DNA from: Trichomonas vaginalis G3
Taxonomy: Eukaryota; Parabasalia; Trichomonadida; Trichomonadidae
Direction: 5' to 3'
NCBI RefSeq assembly: GCF_026262505.1
Contig: NC_067207.1
Location: forward strand, 12,926,082-12,990,081
Length of the DNA: 64,000 bases
Each line of letters opens with the position of its first letter. Positions within the stretch are counted from its first letter, which is position 1. Below the pieces are notes generated by a model. The model was given only the letters and a program-made list of their open reading frames with translations, did not search any database and was not told the origin of the DNA. The position numbers were made by a program, and so were the translations under genes. Positions 37,604 through 47,820 of this stretch are shown piece by piece.

Positions 37604-39944
37604 GAAACAGATGAAGATTTATACAAAGAGAGAAGATAAATATGTAGTTCGTTATGATAGAACAACACCGTTATGGGATGTTATGAAAACATTGTGGGAG
37701 TGCAAATATTTCGAACCTATTTCTTATGGAGAACTTTTCACATATACTACTGACTTATATAAACAGAACCTTGCACCATTTAAAGACTTGTCATATGCTC
37801 CAAAGTATTGTGTACAACTGAAGGAGAAAGTAGAGTCAAAAGAAGTAAATAAAGCTAAATGTAAGTTCATTCCTGAGCACGTTTTCTTTGCTGACTTTGA
37901 GTGCAGTACCGATGGCTTTCATAAAGCTTTTAACATATGTTATGACAGTGAAGATGGTTCAGTGAGTGAAAGCATATGGGGTCAAAACTGTGCAACAGAA
38001 TTTTTGGAGCGACTTCCTGACAAGAGTTTAATATATTTCCATAACCTCAGTTATGACATAAACTTCATCTTAAGACACATGACAGAAGTGAAAGGAACTC
38101 CCATCATTAAAGGTTCACGAACAATGCAAATAACTGGCTTATATAAAGGACGGGCAATTATTATAAAAGACTCTTACAGTGTTATAAATAAGAAGCTTAA
38201 ACTATTTCCTGCTATGTTTAACTTACAAACAGGACCGAAAGAAGTATTTCCATATAACTACTACAGCAGTACTTTTTGCAAATGACAACAGAACTGGTGT
38301 CATTTCTGAAGCTTGTAAGTTTGTCAAAGATGTTGAAACATTCATGAAAAACATAGATTCCATCAAAGGTTGCAGAATAGATGAGAACCACTTCGACTTA
38401 GAAAAGTATAGCACATTTTATTGCAAACAAGATGTAAGAATATTAAGAGAAGGTTTTGTTAAGTTCCGCAATGACATATTGAAAGAATTTGATTTAAACG
38501 TTTATGACTACGTTAGTATTTGTTCAATTGCTAACAAATTATTTGAGAACAGAGTGTACTTCCCGAATGGAAATTTTATGACCTCTCAAATAAACCAAGA
38601 GAGTTTATTTCGAGATGCATTCAAGGTGGAAGATGTATGTTGTCAGATAACATTAAACAAAAGAGTAAAGAGAAACTCATTGCTGATTTCGACGCTGTTT
38701 CATTATATCCATCAGCTATAGCAAGACTTTATACTTTAGAAGGTATTCCAAAGGTTATGAAGAAAGAAATGTTAAGCAGAGTATCTCATGAACATTTATT
38801 TGATGACGACCAAAAGGAACCCATTGGTGAAAAGTTTATGTCTGGCTTCTTTGTTCTCATTAAGATAAAAGAGATTGGCATACATAGACACTTTCCTTTA
38901 ATAGTTTGTGACCCTGAACTAAATCTAGAACTTAACGTTCCCAGAAGTTCAAATACTTGCTGTTTAATGTATGTTGACCATATAACATTACAAGACCTCA
39001 TAAAATATCAAGGTGTCAAATGTGAAGTGTTGCAAGGATACTATTACGATGGAAACAGAGATATAAGAATAAGAGATGAAGTAAAGAAGTTGTTTGAGTT
39101 AAGGTTAAAGTATAAGAAAGAAGGAAATCCTTTGCAAGAAAATATAAAGCTCATTCTGAACAGTATTTATGGCAAAACTATTCTATCTCCTATTGAGTCA
39201 AAAATAACCATAGTAGATGACAAAGATGCTATAAGATATGCTATAAGAAACTACAACCATATAGTGAAGTTCGAAGGTTTGGATGGTTCGGATAAAACTA
39301 TTTTCAAGCTAACGAAAAGCATTTGCAGATACTTTAACTTCTGTCCACTTGGTGTTAATATTCTGTCAATGTCGAAGAGAATAATGAACGAAGTATTCTG
39401 TACTGCAGAAGATATGGGACTTCAAATATTTTACCAGGACTGTGATAGCATGCATATTTTCAATGAAGACATACCAAAGCTTGCAGCAGAGTTTAAGAAG
39501 AGATACGGTAGAGAACTTATTGGTAAAACATTAGGTCAGTTCCATTCTGACTTCGCAGAAATAACACCTGGAAAACAAAGTTTAGCATACAAGTCAATAT
39601 TTTGTGGAAAGAAGACTTACATAGACTTACTCACTAACGATTTAAATGAAGTTGCATTCCATGCACGTTGCAAAGGTGTCAAACAAGACGTCCTTGCTTT
39701 AACAGCAAATGAAATGTTTCCTGAAGCTATACAATGCTATTACAATGAAGATAAGAACATTCACATACCTGTTGGAACATATGACAAAGACTCTGAGTTC
39801 AGTTTAATGAAACTTTACAAAGCACTTTATGACGGTCAAGAGATTGGATTTGACTTATGTAAGTCTGCTACACTTGCATTTGAGGAAAAGTTTAACTTTT
39901 CTATTCAGACTAAGACTTCATTCATAAGAAAGCTTAAGTTCTGA
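37593..39944 (+). pseudogene. Protein-primed DNA polymerase B region of Polinton 1 (interrupted)
   Basis: Exonuclease motifs FFADFEC (Exo I), FHNLSYDINFI (Exo II) and YCKQDVRIL (Exo III) come first, then polymerase motifs DFDAVSLYPSAI (A), ILNSIYGKT (B) and YQDCDSMHI (C). This is the replicative polymerase that copies the linear element from protein-primed ends, related to those of adenovirus and cytoplasmic linear plasmids. The reading frame is interrupted about twice, so this copy is treated as a fossil. It lies centrally in a plus-strand run. Confidence 0.92.
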
Positions 39945-39995
39945 GAACATGAATGAGAAAAATAATGAGGTCATTTATTTTTGTCAGCAGTGAGG

Positions 39996-40574
39996 TCATA
40001 TAAGATTATATTGACGTTTGAATGCACTGTATGAAATTTTTGTAAGTTTTCCTTTTACAGTCCATGCATTTACATACAGAGTTCCACATTTATTGTTTTC
40101 CATTACATGAAGCTCTCTATAGCGAATTCCATTAAAGAAATAGAAGAGGTCTTGTTCTGGGTCATAGTATAAATCATCGAACTCATGTTTTCCATATGTT
40201 TTAACTTCAATGGAGTTTTCACCAATTTCATCTACATAGTTATAATTTATACCATTTGCTTTACATCTGTTTTTATTGTTTTGTTGTGATGTTACATATC
40301 TTAAATTTTCTATTCTATTGTCTGTTCGTATATGATTTATATGGTCTACTTGAGGTAAGTTGTCTGGGTTAAGTATGAATTGTTCTGCTATAAGTTTGTG
40401 CTTGAAGTATTTTTGACCGTTTAAACATAACCTATAATATCCATCGCTCATCCATTCACTCACAATTTTTCCTGTAGATTTTTTCCTAATATTGTGTGGA
40501 TATTCTGTGTTAATTTCATAGTCGTTGTCAGCAACAAGTGTTTCCCAAACGTCTTCACCTTCCATGCCTTTCAC
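39996..40574 (-). CDS. HNH endonuclease with a fused HxFxxLxFxP domain
   Basis: 192 residues. Residues 9-50 resemble a NUMOD4-type DNA-recognition segment; then comes the HNH core VDHINHIRTDNRIENLRYVT (76-95). Residues 127-190 (YGKHEFDDLYYDPEQDLFYF ... GKLTKISYSAFKRQY) repeat the domain of the small proteins at both element ends (23583 and 44714). It is likely a homing-type nuclease, convergent with the polymerase gene. The fusion hints that the end proteins bind DNA too. Confidence 0.85.
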   Translation of the reverse strand: MKGMEGEDVWETLVADNDYEINTEYPHNIRKKSTGKIVSEWMSDGYYRLCLNGQKYFKHKLIAEQFILNPDNLPQVDHINHIRTDNRIENLRYVTSQQNNKNRCKANGINYNYVDEIGENSIEVKTYGKHEFDDLYYDPEQDLFYFFNGIRYRELHVMENNKCGTLYVNAWTVKGKLTKISYSAFKRQYNLI

Positions 40575-40615
40575 TCAAATAAAAATTTTCAGAAAAAATA
40601 AAACTAGCTCAGATT

Positions 40616-41473
40616 TTATAATATTGCTATGGTAGAGTTTAAGAGTTGAGCTTCAATGTATAAACAATCTTTTCTATCTGGAGGCAAGAACACTGGTGCT
40701 TTATGGTCATGAGTTGAGTACATGTCTATCCAAAACTCACGATTGAAACCAGTTAGTTTGTAATATTTAGGATTTGGTAATGGTGAATTTCTTGTATGAC
40801 CAATGAACTCATTTTCAACTCCTTTACTTAGGTTTGAATATAATATTGCTTGTTTTCTATCCCAAATACCTGGAAATCTAATTTCGGAAAAATCATTTTT
40901 CCTCGGAAGCATTGCATCATAATTGAAAACATTTTTGAAATCATCACTTGGTTCAGAGATTTGAAATCTTATACGTAATGGATTTTCTTTCTTTTTAGCT
41001 ACTTCATTGAATGGTGAATATATAACAAACTGACAGTCATGAGTTCCATCTTCATTTTCATTAAATTCATAATGAAAGTCTATAAGTTGTGGCTGACTAC
41101 CTTCTTCTTTCAGTTGTGCAAGAAACTCACGTAAAGGCTGTAAAGTTTGTACTTCAATGTTAAACTTTTTCTCGGACATTTCATTAAATGAAATCATACA
41201 TTGTTGCAATGTTGTATCGTCTTTAAAGTATTTGTATATGTGAATGTTTTGGGCGCTTAAAGACTGTTCGTCATTTTCTATCTCGACTTGAAGTATAAAG
41301 TCAACCTTTCTGAAAGCACGTGTTATATACATAGATGTTATGCCAATGTACTTCTCTTCATTTATGTTCACAATCCAGTCTGTTGGAAACTTAAACGTTA
41401 CTCTGTTCCCCTTTATTTTGACGTCAGGGTTTTCACTACTGAACGCAACAGATAAAGGTATTTGTCTATACAT
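40616..41473 (-). CDS. Beta-rich putative minor capsid protein of Polinton 1
   Basis: 285 residues, beta-strand-rich with a start VAFSSENPDVKIKGNRVTFK and middle FPTDWIVNINEEKYIGITSM. It lies next to the major capsid gene on the opposite strand. Polintons encode a single-jelly-roll penton protein beside the major capsid, and size and composition fit. No diagnostic motif was seen. Upstream sequence TTTTTATCGG precedes the start, like other genes of this element. Confidence 0.55.
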   Translation of the reverse strand: MYRQIPLSVAFSSENPDVKIKGNRVTFKFPTDWIVNINEEKYIGITSMYITRAFRKVDFILQVEIENDEQSLSAQNIHIYKYFKDDTTLQQCMISFNEMSEKKFNIEVQTLQPLREFLAQLKEEGSQPQLIDFHYEFNENEDGTHDCQFVIYSPFNEVAKKKENPLRIRFQISEPSDDFKNVFNYDAMLPRKNDFSEIRFPGIWDRKQAILYSNLSKGVENEFIGHTRNSPLPNPKYYKLTGFNREFWIDMYSTHDHKAPVFLPPDRKDCLYIEAQLLNSTIAIL

Positions 41474-41497
41474 TTAGTTCCGATAAAAATAAACCAT

Positions 41498-41703
41498 TTA
41501 CTCTTTCTTTGCTTCAGCTTCTTTAGCTTTTGCTTCAGCTTCTTCTCTAGCTTTTTCGCCAGTAGTCTTGGGTTCTTCTGTCTTCCAGCAGCTAATGCAG
41601 CAAGTTGTTTTTCACTAAGTTTTCTCTTTGGTCTCTCTGGCTTTTGTTCTTGTTTTTGTTCCTTCAGTTCGGATAAAATTTGCTCACGAATTTCTTTCTT
41701 CAA
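41498..41703 (-). pseudogene. Lys/Ala-rich basic protein region (interrupted)
   Basis: Begins MKKEIREQILSELKEQKQEQ and contains KRKLSEKQLAALAAGRQKNPR, a basic motif seen in DNA-binding proteins of Polintons and large DNA viruses, then a Lys/Glu/Ala coiled-coil stretch. The frame looks interrupted once. It probably binds DNA or forms part of the virion core. Confidence 0.5.
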
Positions 41704-41776
41704 TGCTTCAACATCTGATTGTCTGAGTCATTTGACTGCAGATAAAAAACAAAATTAAAACTTTAACCGATGTAAA

Positions 41777-42180
41777 ATGAGCTTGTCAAAATCAGAGCGA
41801 GAGTCTATTATATTAAATGACGCAAGAGGAATACAACATCCTTTCTATTATGTAAGTCAGAGTAAAGATGGTAAAATATATGTTAGGAAAAGAAAGGTTC
41901 CATTAGCGAATACAGAGAGCGACACAGTATTAATATAAAACCTTCTGTTCAAACTGAGCCACCAAAAGAACAAGAAGAAAAGAAGCCAGATGTACTTTCA
42001 ATAACGAACCAAGAGCTTATTGCAAAGTTCGTGAATTTCATTGAAAAACAAACCGAGTCAAAGAACCCTGACCCACCAGTGAAAGAAGTTGAGACAAAAG
42101 AGAATGTACAGTTCATTGAAAATGTCAAGAAACAACTTCCACCACGAATGCCAAGAAGAAGAGTGAGAATAATGAAGTAA
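41777..42180 (+). pseudogene. Small Pro/Lys-rich protein region before the capsid gene (interrupted)
   Basis: Starts MSLSKSERESIILNDARGIQ and ends in a basic PPRMPRRRVRIMK tail; the middle is Glu/Pro/Lys-rich. The coding appears interrupted once. It lies 27 bp before the major capsid gene in the same direction, so it is perhaps a scaffold or core protein. Confidence 0.45.
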
Positions 42181-42207
42181 AGAGATATTTTTATCCGAAT
42201 CAAAGAC

Positions 42208-43780
42208 ATGCAGAACGAACAGTTAAACGAATTTACTCCAGCAGAGCATATTCATCAGATTCGCTCATATTTCGATATCATAGACAATGCAGTTCAAATT
42301 GGTGACACTAATAGAAAATATTCTGACGCAAAGATTCCATCACAACCTGGAACTGCTAAAGATAACACATGGGTAACATTCAATCTCTCACCTCCTGGTG
42401 AAAATATGTTGGACCTTTACAATACATTCATTACGTATAAAATGGAAGGTCAATTTATTGTAGATAAAGAAATTGGTTCAGGTTCCAATAAAACAAACCC
42501 ACCAGGATTTTGGATTGGTTTCGATGACGCTTTCTATGCAGTTGCTGGATATCAAATCCTTGCAAATGGTCGTATCGTATATTCTCAAGACAACGCAAGA
42601 GAAGAAGCATATATAACTTCAAACTCACAAACTACCGAACAAATAAAGAAAGTAGATGTTTTCTCAAAGACTCGACATGAAGATGTATGGAGTCATTCGG
42701 GAACATGCAGAACAGGACAAATTGTTAGTGGTCCAATTACAGCAGGAAAATCATTTGATTTTAAGCTTCGTTTAAGAATTCCTGTTAGAAGATTCCTTCC
42801 ATTAGAAGCTATTCGATTTATTCCAGCTTTTGCAGGAAACATTCAGCTTAAAGTAAAGTTCAGTAGCGACGCCTTACAATGCACATCTATATCTGTAAAT
42901 GATATCATTGCTTTCAATCCAACTCTTAAAGTTGCATTTGCTTCAGATTCAAATCCACCGACAAATAAATTTGTTCCATGGAATGAACCATTCACTATGA
43001 TAACGAAGGCAGTAGAAGCTAGTGGAACAGTTACTATTACAACTGTAACCAGCAACTATTTCGAACAAAGATGGATTTTAATGAATGTTTCATTCATCCA
43101 AAGTCATTCTCTTTAGACCCTAACATTTATACAGAACTTGTAGAACATTATACAAACGAGGCTTTATGTTTTCCTGTTAAAGTTATGGATTGGATTCCTA
43201 TGGACGGTTCATTCTCAAAGAATACAGATAGTTCAAGTGCAACATTTACAGCAGCTTATACGCCTATTAATGTTAAAAGTATTTGGGCACTATTTAGAAA
43301 GAAAGACAACTATTATGTTAATTTTGAGAACCCTAAGTTTAAATATCTTCAGCTTTCCATGGGAGCTTATGGAAATATGCCTGCAGAACCTGAAAAATCA
43401 TATGGACCTGTATTTTATGAAATGGTTGCGAACGCTTGCAATACAAACAATGATATGATAGGATTTAATGAAGATGTTATGAGGTCATTGGTGGATGATG
43501 GTAGTGTGGAACATAAATGGGATAGCTATGACAACACACATTTCTTATGTGGTTTTCCAACAGAAGTGGACTTTTGCTTCATGCAGGTCAAACATCTACT
43601 GCTCCAATAACATACAAATTGTCTGTTAAAGGACCTATTGAACTAGCAACTGAAAATGTACCAAAGCCACTTATTGGATTTATGAGGGATTGTTGCTTTG
43701 CCATTCAGGTGCGTGCTAATGGAATCCCAATAATAAGATTAGATGACTATAACTTAGCTGCGGACGACAGTGAGGAATAA
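42208..43780 (+). pseudogene. Major capsid protein region of Polinton 1 (double jelly roll, interrupted)
   Basis: About 520 codons across the region. The N-terminal barrel shows FDIIDNAVQIGDTNRKYSD, WVTFNLSPPGENMLDLYNTF and the capsid-like LRLRIPVRRFLPLEAIRFIP; the C-terminal barrel includes the region with WALFRKKDNYYVNFENPKF. It is related to the element 2 capsid (54707-56313), which has VKLKLRVPLSSFLIFRFLRYLP at the matching position. This protein forms the icosahedral shell of the PRD1-adenovirus lineage. About two interruptions are present. Confidence 0.85.
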
Positions 43781-43810
43781 AGGATGAACGTTTATTTTTA
43801 AAGCTTATAA

Positions 43811-44038
43811 ATGAGTTCTTCATCAAGCTCTCGTGAACCTTCACCATCTATGAAACAAACTTTACCAAACGATTATGGAGCACCTATTGAATATTTCTTA
43901 CGAGCTGCACAATGGCAAAGAGCAGTCTCACCAAGGTTAGGTGTTCCACCAGCTCCTGTCAAAAATAGCATTTGGTCAAGTCCTTATATAAGATATGGTC
44001 TCCCACTAGGTTTGCTAGCTACAGCAGGAGCATTATGA
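43811..44038 (+). CDS. Small Ser-rich protein with hydrophobic C terminus
   Basis: 75 residues: a Ser run (SSSSSSREPSPS), a central YFLRAAQWQRAVSPRLGVPP and a hydrophobic end YGLPLGLLATAGAL that could be a membrane anchor or capsid-internal peptide. Its stop overlaps the start of the next frame (TGATG arrangement). It is part of the capsid cluster. Confidence 0.5.
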   Translation: MSSSSSSREPSPSMKQTLPNDYGAPIEYFLRAAQWQRAVSPRLGVPPAPVKNSIWSSPYIRYGLPLGLLATAGAL

Positions 44039-44268
44039 TGTTGAAAAGAAATAAAGCAAATGTTGTAAATAATACTGAAGTAGCTGAAGTTAAACAAACT
44101 CCAACACCTTCGCCAAAACCAACGCCTTCACAAGCAAAACCTTCAATGACTCCTGAACCTATGGAAGTACAAACTCCTGTTCAAAAGTCAACTCCTAAAC
44201 CGACTCCAACATTTAAACCAGAACCTACTCCTCAAATAAATCGTAAAACTCCTGCGTTTCCTTACTGA
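44037..44268 (+). CDS. Small Thr/Pro-rich protein
   Basis: About 76 residues, beginning MMLKRNKANVVNN, then TPTPSPKPTPSQAKPS and PKPTPTFKPEPTPQ. It overlaps the previous stop codon, so the two are probably translated together or were once one protein. No domain was recognised; low-complexity linkers like this are common in virion proteins. Confidence 0.45.
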
Positions 44269-44316
44269 AAAAATAACGTTAGTTTTATTTTATTTGAACA
44301 TTTTATTTAGAGTAAA

Positions 44317-44552
44317 ATGACGACTAAAGTCACTGAAGCAATGAAACAAAAGTTTTGGTAGAATACATTAAATCAGGAACTGTTCCAGAAGGTTTTTACG
44401 TTCATACTATGAAAGATGGAAGAGTTCAGTTTAGAAAGATAAAGCAACCATTAGATAAAGAAGGAATTTTGAGAAAGATTAAATTACATGAAGACAACAT
44501 TGCTGAACTTATGAAGAAGTTAGAAGAGTTGGAGAAAGGAAGAGAGTTATAA
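44317..44552 (+). pseudogene. Small coiled-coil protein region (interrupted)
   Basis: Begins MTTKVTEAMKQK; the main part has YIKSGTVPEGFYVHTMKDGR and a Leu/Glu/Lys helix at the end. It appears interrupted once. It is preceded by AACGTTAGTTTTATTTT and TTTATTTAGAG, the A/T-rich leader type of this element. Confidence 0.4.
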
Positions 44553-44713
44553 AGTAATGAATTCAACAGGGTAGAAATGAGGTTAGAAATCTGGTTAGAT
44601 ATACCCATCTACCCTAAATTTATTTTTGTGCTATGTTTTCATACGTGTGAGGGTGGTGATATCATTAATTTTTAAGTTTATTTTTTATTTTATTTTTATT
44701 TTATTTTATATAA

Positions 44714-45040
44714 ATGACGAAAACTATTGAGATAACAAACTACAACGGTCATGAGTTCAAGAATTTGTTCTTCGTTCCTCGTGAAAATACATTCTATCAG
44801 ATACGAGGGAGAAAGGGTAAAGTTAGTTTGAGCGTTTACGACAACAAACATAATGGGAGATATATAAAAGCAATAGATACAAACGGTAAGCGTGTTTCAT
44901 TAGCTTTGTCAAAACTTACTAACATTTATTTTGACAGTGACTTTGACTCTGACGATTGGAGTGACAGCAGCGATAGTGAAGAATATGAACTGTTGTGTGA
45001 AGCAAAGCAATGGGAAGAGTTGCAATACTTTTGTAAATGA
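44714..45040 (+). CDS. Small protein with shared HxFxxLxFxP domain (right copy)
   Basis: 108 residues, pointing outward to the right terminal repeat. It mirrors 23583-23867: ITNYNGHEFKNLFFVPRENTF, then KVSLSVYDNKHNGRYIKAID, GKRVSLALSKLTNIY. It has a Ser/Asp-rich acidic stretch (DSDFDSDDWSDSSDSEE) at the end. Because both copies end at the terminal repeats, they may come from an inverted duplication extending beyond the present repeats. Confidence 0.75.
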   Translation: MTKTIEITNYNGHEFKNLFFVPRENTFYQIRGRKGKVSLSVYDNKHNGRYIKAIDTNGKRVSLALSKLTNIYFDSDFDSDDWSDSSDSEEYELLCEAKQWEELQYFCK

Positions 45041-45044
45041 GAAC

Positions 45045-45249
45045 ATTTATTTTTTACAGTAGTAAAGTCGTTAGTGAAAACGTTGGTGAGGTGAAGTGGT
45101 TGGCGGCTTTGTAAATATTTAAGGTTAAATTAATATTGCGTTTGTGTTGTAAAATATACGTTAGCGGTTTTGTAAAGTATCAAATTCACATATAATGGGT
45201 AAGGAGGCGCGCAGTGCCACCATACCCAAGACTGGTGTACTAACTAACT
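45045..45249 (-). repeat. Right terminal inverted repeat of Polinton 1
   Basis: Complement of the left repeat, ending ...CACTGCG (complement)...ACTGGTGTACTAACTAACT. It has one additional AACT at the tip. Agreement with the left copy is about 85-90% over roughly 165 aligned bases by eye. Confidence 0.9.
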
Positions 45250-45254
45250 CCTTT
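45250..45254. repeat. Candidate target-site duplication of Polinton 1, right
   Basis: CCTTT, matching 23385-23389. Confidence 0.6.
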
Positions 45255-45399
45255 CTCACAGTCAACATACGAGGGTCCTGGCTGAAACGTTCTCAAAAAG
45301 CCTGAGATGGTAATTCTCTGATCACTCATAGCTGGGCAGGTAGTCATTGCTGACAATACCTGTCTTTATGCATGCACGCTTTCATGTATATGGGTTTAC

Positions 45400-46100
45400 A
45401 CTATCAATTCGCAAAGTTGTTCCGAATTCTTCCAAAATGGAAGGACCCGAAACAACTTTGCTTGTTAACGATACAGACGCATTACTTTGCATTGATACTG
45501 TGCTGAGTTGTGTAGAAGGTTTGATTAGAGTTGTTTTGTTCTGGTATCTCTCATCTTCTGATGAGAGAAATCAAAGCAAAACAACTCTAATGAATTTGTT
45601 TTCACTCATTTGTATGTAGGTTTTTAGTTCGATTGGAGCTGCTTCATAATGAGATCTCTCATCAATTGATGAGGGAGATCATAACAAAGCAGCTCTAATG
45701 TATATGCTCGTATTAACCGGGTTGTAATGCGTTGTAACGTCAGCTTGTAGTTCGTTTGGGGCCACTTCACATTGAGATGAGAAGAAATGATTAAAGGACT
45801 CTGAAAGGCTTTGGCCGTTGATGTTGTAATCGCATTACTTGGAACTAGCTGGATGCTAAGCTGTGTAGAATGTTCGATTAGAGCTGTTTTGATATGATTT
45901 TCTCATCATAAGATTGGAGGAATCATAGCAAAACAACTCTAATGGGTTTACCATCATCTACTTGTATGTAGATGTTTGGGAAATTGTCTTGTTAATCGAT
46001 TTTCGAGATGACTTTCAAATGCTATAATCAAATGACAAACAAGTCTAAGATTTCTCGACAATACATCAAATCATGATGTTTGTAAGTGCGATGAGATTAG
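45400..46100. repeat. Array of diverged hairpin repeats
   Basis: At least four inverted-repeat hairpins of 50-66 nt: 45411-45461 (GCAAAGTTGTT / AACAACTTTGC), 45525-45590 (TTAGAGTTGTTTTG / CAAAACAACTCTAA), 45634-45698 (GGAGCTGCTT / AAGCAGCTCT) and 45878-45942 (TTAGAGCTGTTTTG / CAAAACAACTCTAA). Several have an inner CTCATC..GATGAG loop stem. The sequence before hairpins 2 and 4 is also similar (GCATTACTT...GCTGTGTAGAA..TTCGATTAGAG), giving a degenerate repeat of about 355 bp. No coding function was seen. Confidence 0.65.
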
Positions 46101-47040
46101 AGTTTTTGAAGGAATGACAAGAGAAGTAGGGAAGCTCGGCATTCGCCGAGCAAATTAAAAATTAACGTATGGATTAAATTTTAAGAGGAATTCAATTTTA
46201 ATTACGGGTTGTTCAAATATTGATTAATATAAATTTATTAATAAGAATAAACAATTTTTTTTTGAATTTATTCAATTTATAGCTTTACATATAGTTTCAA
46301 AATTGTACAACTATGATTATTTCAACAAAAAATATCTTACTTTTTCACTTCACTTTCACCCTCACTTTTTCCGTAATTCAAATTTCAACATTATGTATTT
46401 TAATTCCTTATAGTATTTTTAACATAATTAATCAAATAATAATTGGAAGTTCTGAACTCACTTTTTCCGTAATTCAAAATCAAAAATATGAATAATATAT
46501 CTATTTATTATATACTAATGCTATTTTCAACTAGAAGTGAGGTACGGTAATCTTACGGATTCCCGTAACTCAATTTTACGGAAAAAGTGCAGTAAACTAC
46601 TCAATTTACGGAAAAATTGTCGTAAACTATTGATGTGGCGGTAAAATCACGGTAATTCACGGAAAGCTATATGCGAAAATTTGAAATTATACAAAATCGA
46701 GCGAAACACTTTTAAATAGGTTGTTCTCGTATTTAAAATACTATTCCCAGATTTATTATCGTCAGAATATTTCCAAATAGGGATGCGACGGTTTTACGCC
46801 ATGACCGTTTAAAAATAGAATAATACGCCATTTTTGGGGCCGAATGGCGGGTACGAAGTAGCCGCCATTCGGCCGAATAACAAAACAATACAAAATTATA
46901 GCCGTCCTTTTTTTTCTCTCTCTCTCTTTCTTTTCTCTTTCCTCTTTTTACTCCTCTTTCTCTTTTCAGCATTAAACGTAGAAAGATATATTAATATTAT
47001 TTTAAAATTAAAAAAATAAAGAAAGTATAATAAGTAATTA
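46101..47040. other. AT-rich region with short inverted repeats and a pyrimidine tract
   Basis: CACTTTTTCCGTAATTCAAA occurs at about 46366 and 46459, and inverted forms (TTTACGGAAAAAGTG, TTTACGGAAAAATTG) at about 46571 and 46606. A GC-rich dyad GGCCGAATGG..CCATTCGGCC lies at about 46839-46874, followed by a CT-rich tract (about 46908-46970). No gene was recognised. Confidence 0.5.
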
Positions 47041-47067
47041 TTTAGTTATCGATATATATATGTAAAG

Positions 47068-47820
47068 TGATAATCTGAGGATAATCTGAGGAGGAGTCTG
47101 AGGATTAGACCGAGGAGTAGTTTGAGGAGTAGTCTGAGGAGTTTGAGGATAATCTGAGGAGTTTGAGGATAATCTGAGGAGTTGTCTGAGGAGTAGTTTC
47201 AGGAGTTGTCTGAGGATAATCTGAGGAGTTTGAGGAGAAGTCTGAGGAGTTTGAGGATAATCTGAGGAGTTTGAGGATAATCTGAGGAGGAGTCTGAGGA
47301 TTAGACCGAGGAGTAGTCTGAGGAGTTTGAGGATAATCTGAGGAGGAGTCTGAGGATAATCTGAGGGGGAGTCTGAGGATAATCTGAGGAGGAGTCTGAG
47401 GATAATCTGAGGATAATCTGAGGAGGAGTCTGAGGATAATCTGCGGAGGAGTCTGAGGATTAGACCGAGGAGTAGTTTGAGGAGTAGTCTGAGGAGTTTG
47501 AGGATAATCTGAGGAGGAGTCTGAGGATTAGACTGAGGAGTAGTTTGAGGATAATCTGAGGAGGAGTCTGCGGATAATCTGAGGAGTAGTTTCAGGAGTA
47601 GTCTGAGGACTAGTCTCAGGACTAGTCTGATGAGGAGAACTCTAAGGAGTAGTCTGAAGAGTAGTCTCAGGAGGAAGATCTGAGGAGGAGTCTTATGAGG
47701 AAGATCTGAGGAGTAGTCTGATGAGGAGGGTCTAAGGAGTAGTCTGAGGATGATGAGTAATCTGATAAGGAGTAGTCTGAGGATGATCTGAGGATAACCT
47801 GATGACTAGTCTAGGAGTGG
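47068..47820 (+). repeat. GAGGA-type minisatellite
   Basis: About 750 bp built from shuffled 9-15 bp units: GAGGATAATCT, GAGGAGTAGTCT, GAGGAGTTT, GAGGATTAGACC. The plus strand is purine-rich throughout. The variants are mixed rather than in a fixed higher-order order, and units become more diverged after about 47600. Confidence 0.9.

Larger units (their letters stand above)
23390..45249. mobile_element. Polinton/Maverick element 1, 21.9 kb, nearly whole fossil
   Basis: Bounded by inverted repeats (AGTTAGTACACCAG... at the left, its complement at the right) and a CCTTT direct repeat. Inside are the diagnostic Polinton genes: RVE integrase, protein-primed DNA polymerase B, FtsK/HerA packaging ATPase and a double-jelly-roll major capsid protein. 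Other genes are a phage-type fibre, three KilA-N proteins, an HNH endonuclease and about fifteen small proteins. An adenain-type maturation protease was not recognised. The element looks structurally complete, with roughly half a dozen interrupted reading frames. The two terminal repeats agree at about 85-90% by eye, so it is not a brand-new insertion, though most genes remain open, which suggests a fairly young age. Confidence 0.92.

Noticed and set aside
45347-45619. 90-codon plus-strand frame
   Set aside because: It runs through two hairpin repeats and has no coding composition; the hairpins explain the sequence better.
46733-46972. Arg/Lys/Glu-rich minus-strand frame
   Set aside because: Also produced by a CT-rich tract. 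I compared it with 23132-23365; they share only tract composition and a nearby GC-rich dyad, not enough for a repeat family.
47068-47820. CRISPR-like array
   Set aside because: There are no spacers: units are contiguous 9-15 bp variants. It is a minisatellite in a eukaryote.
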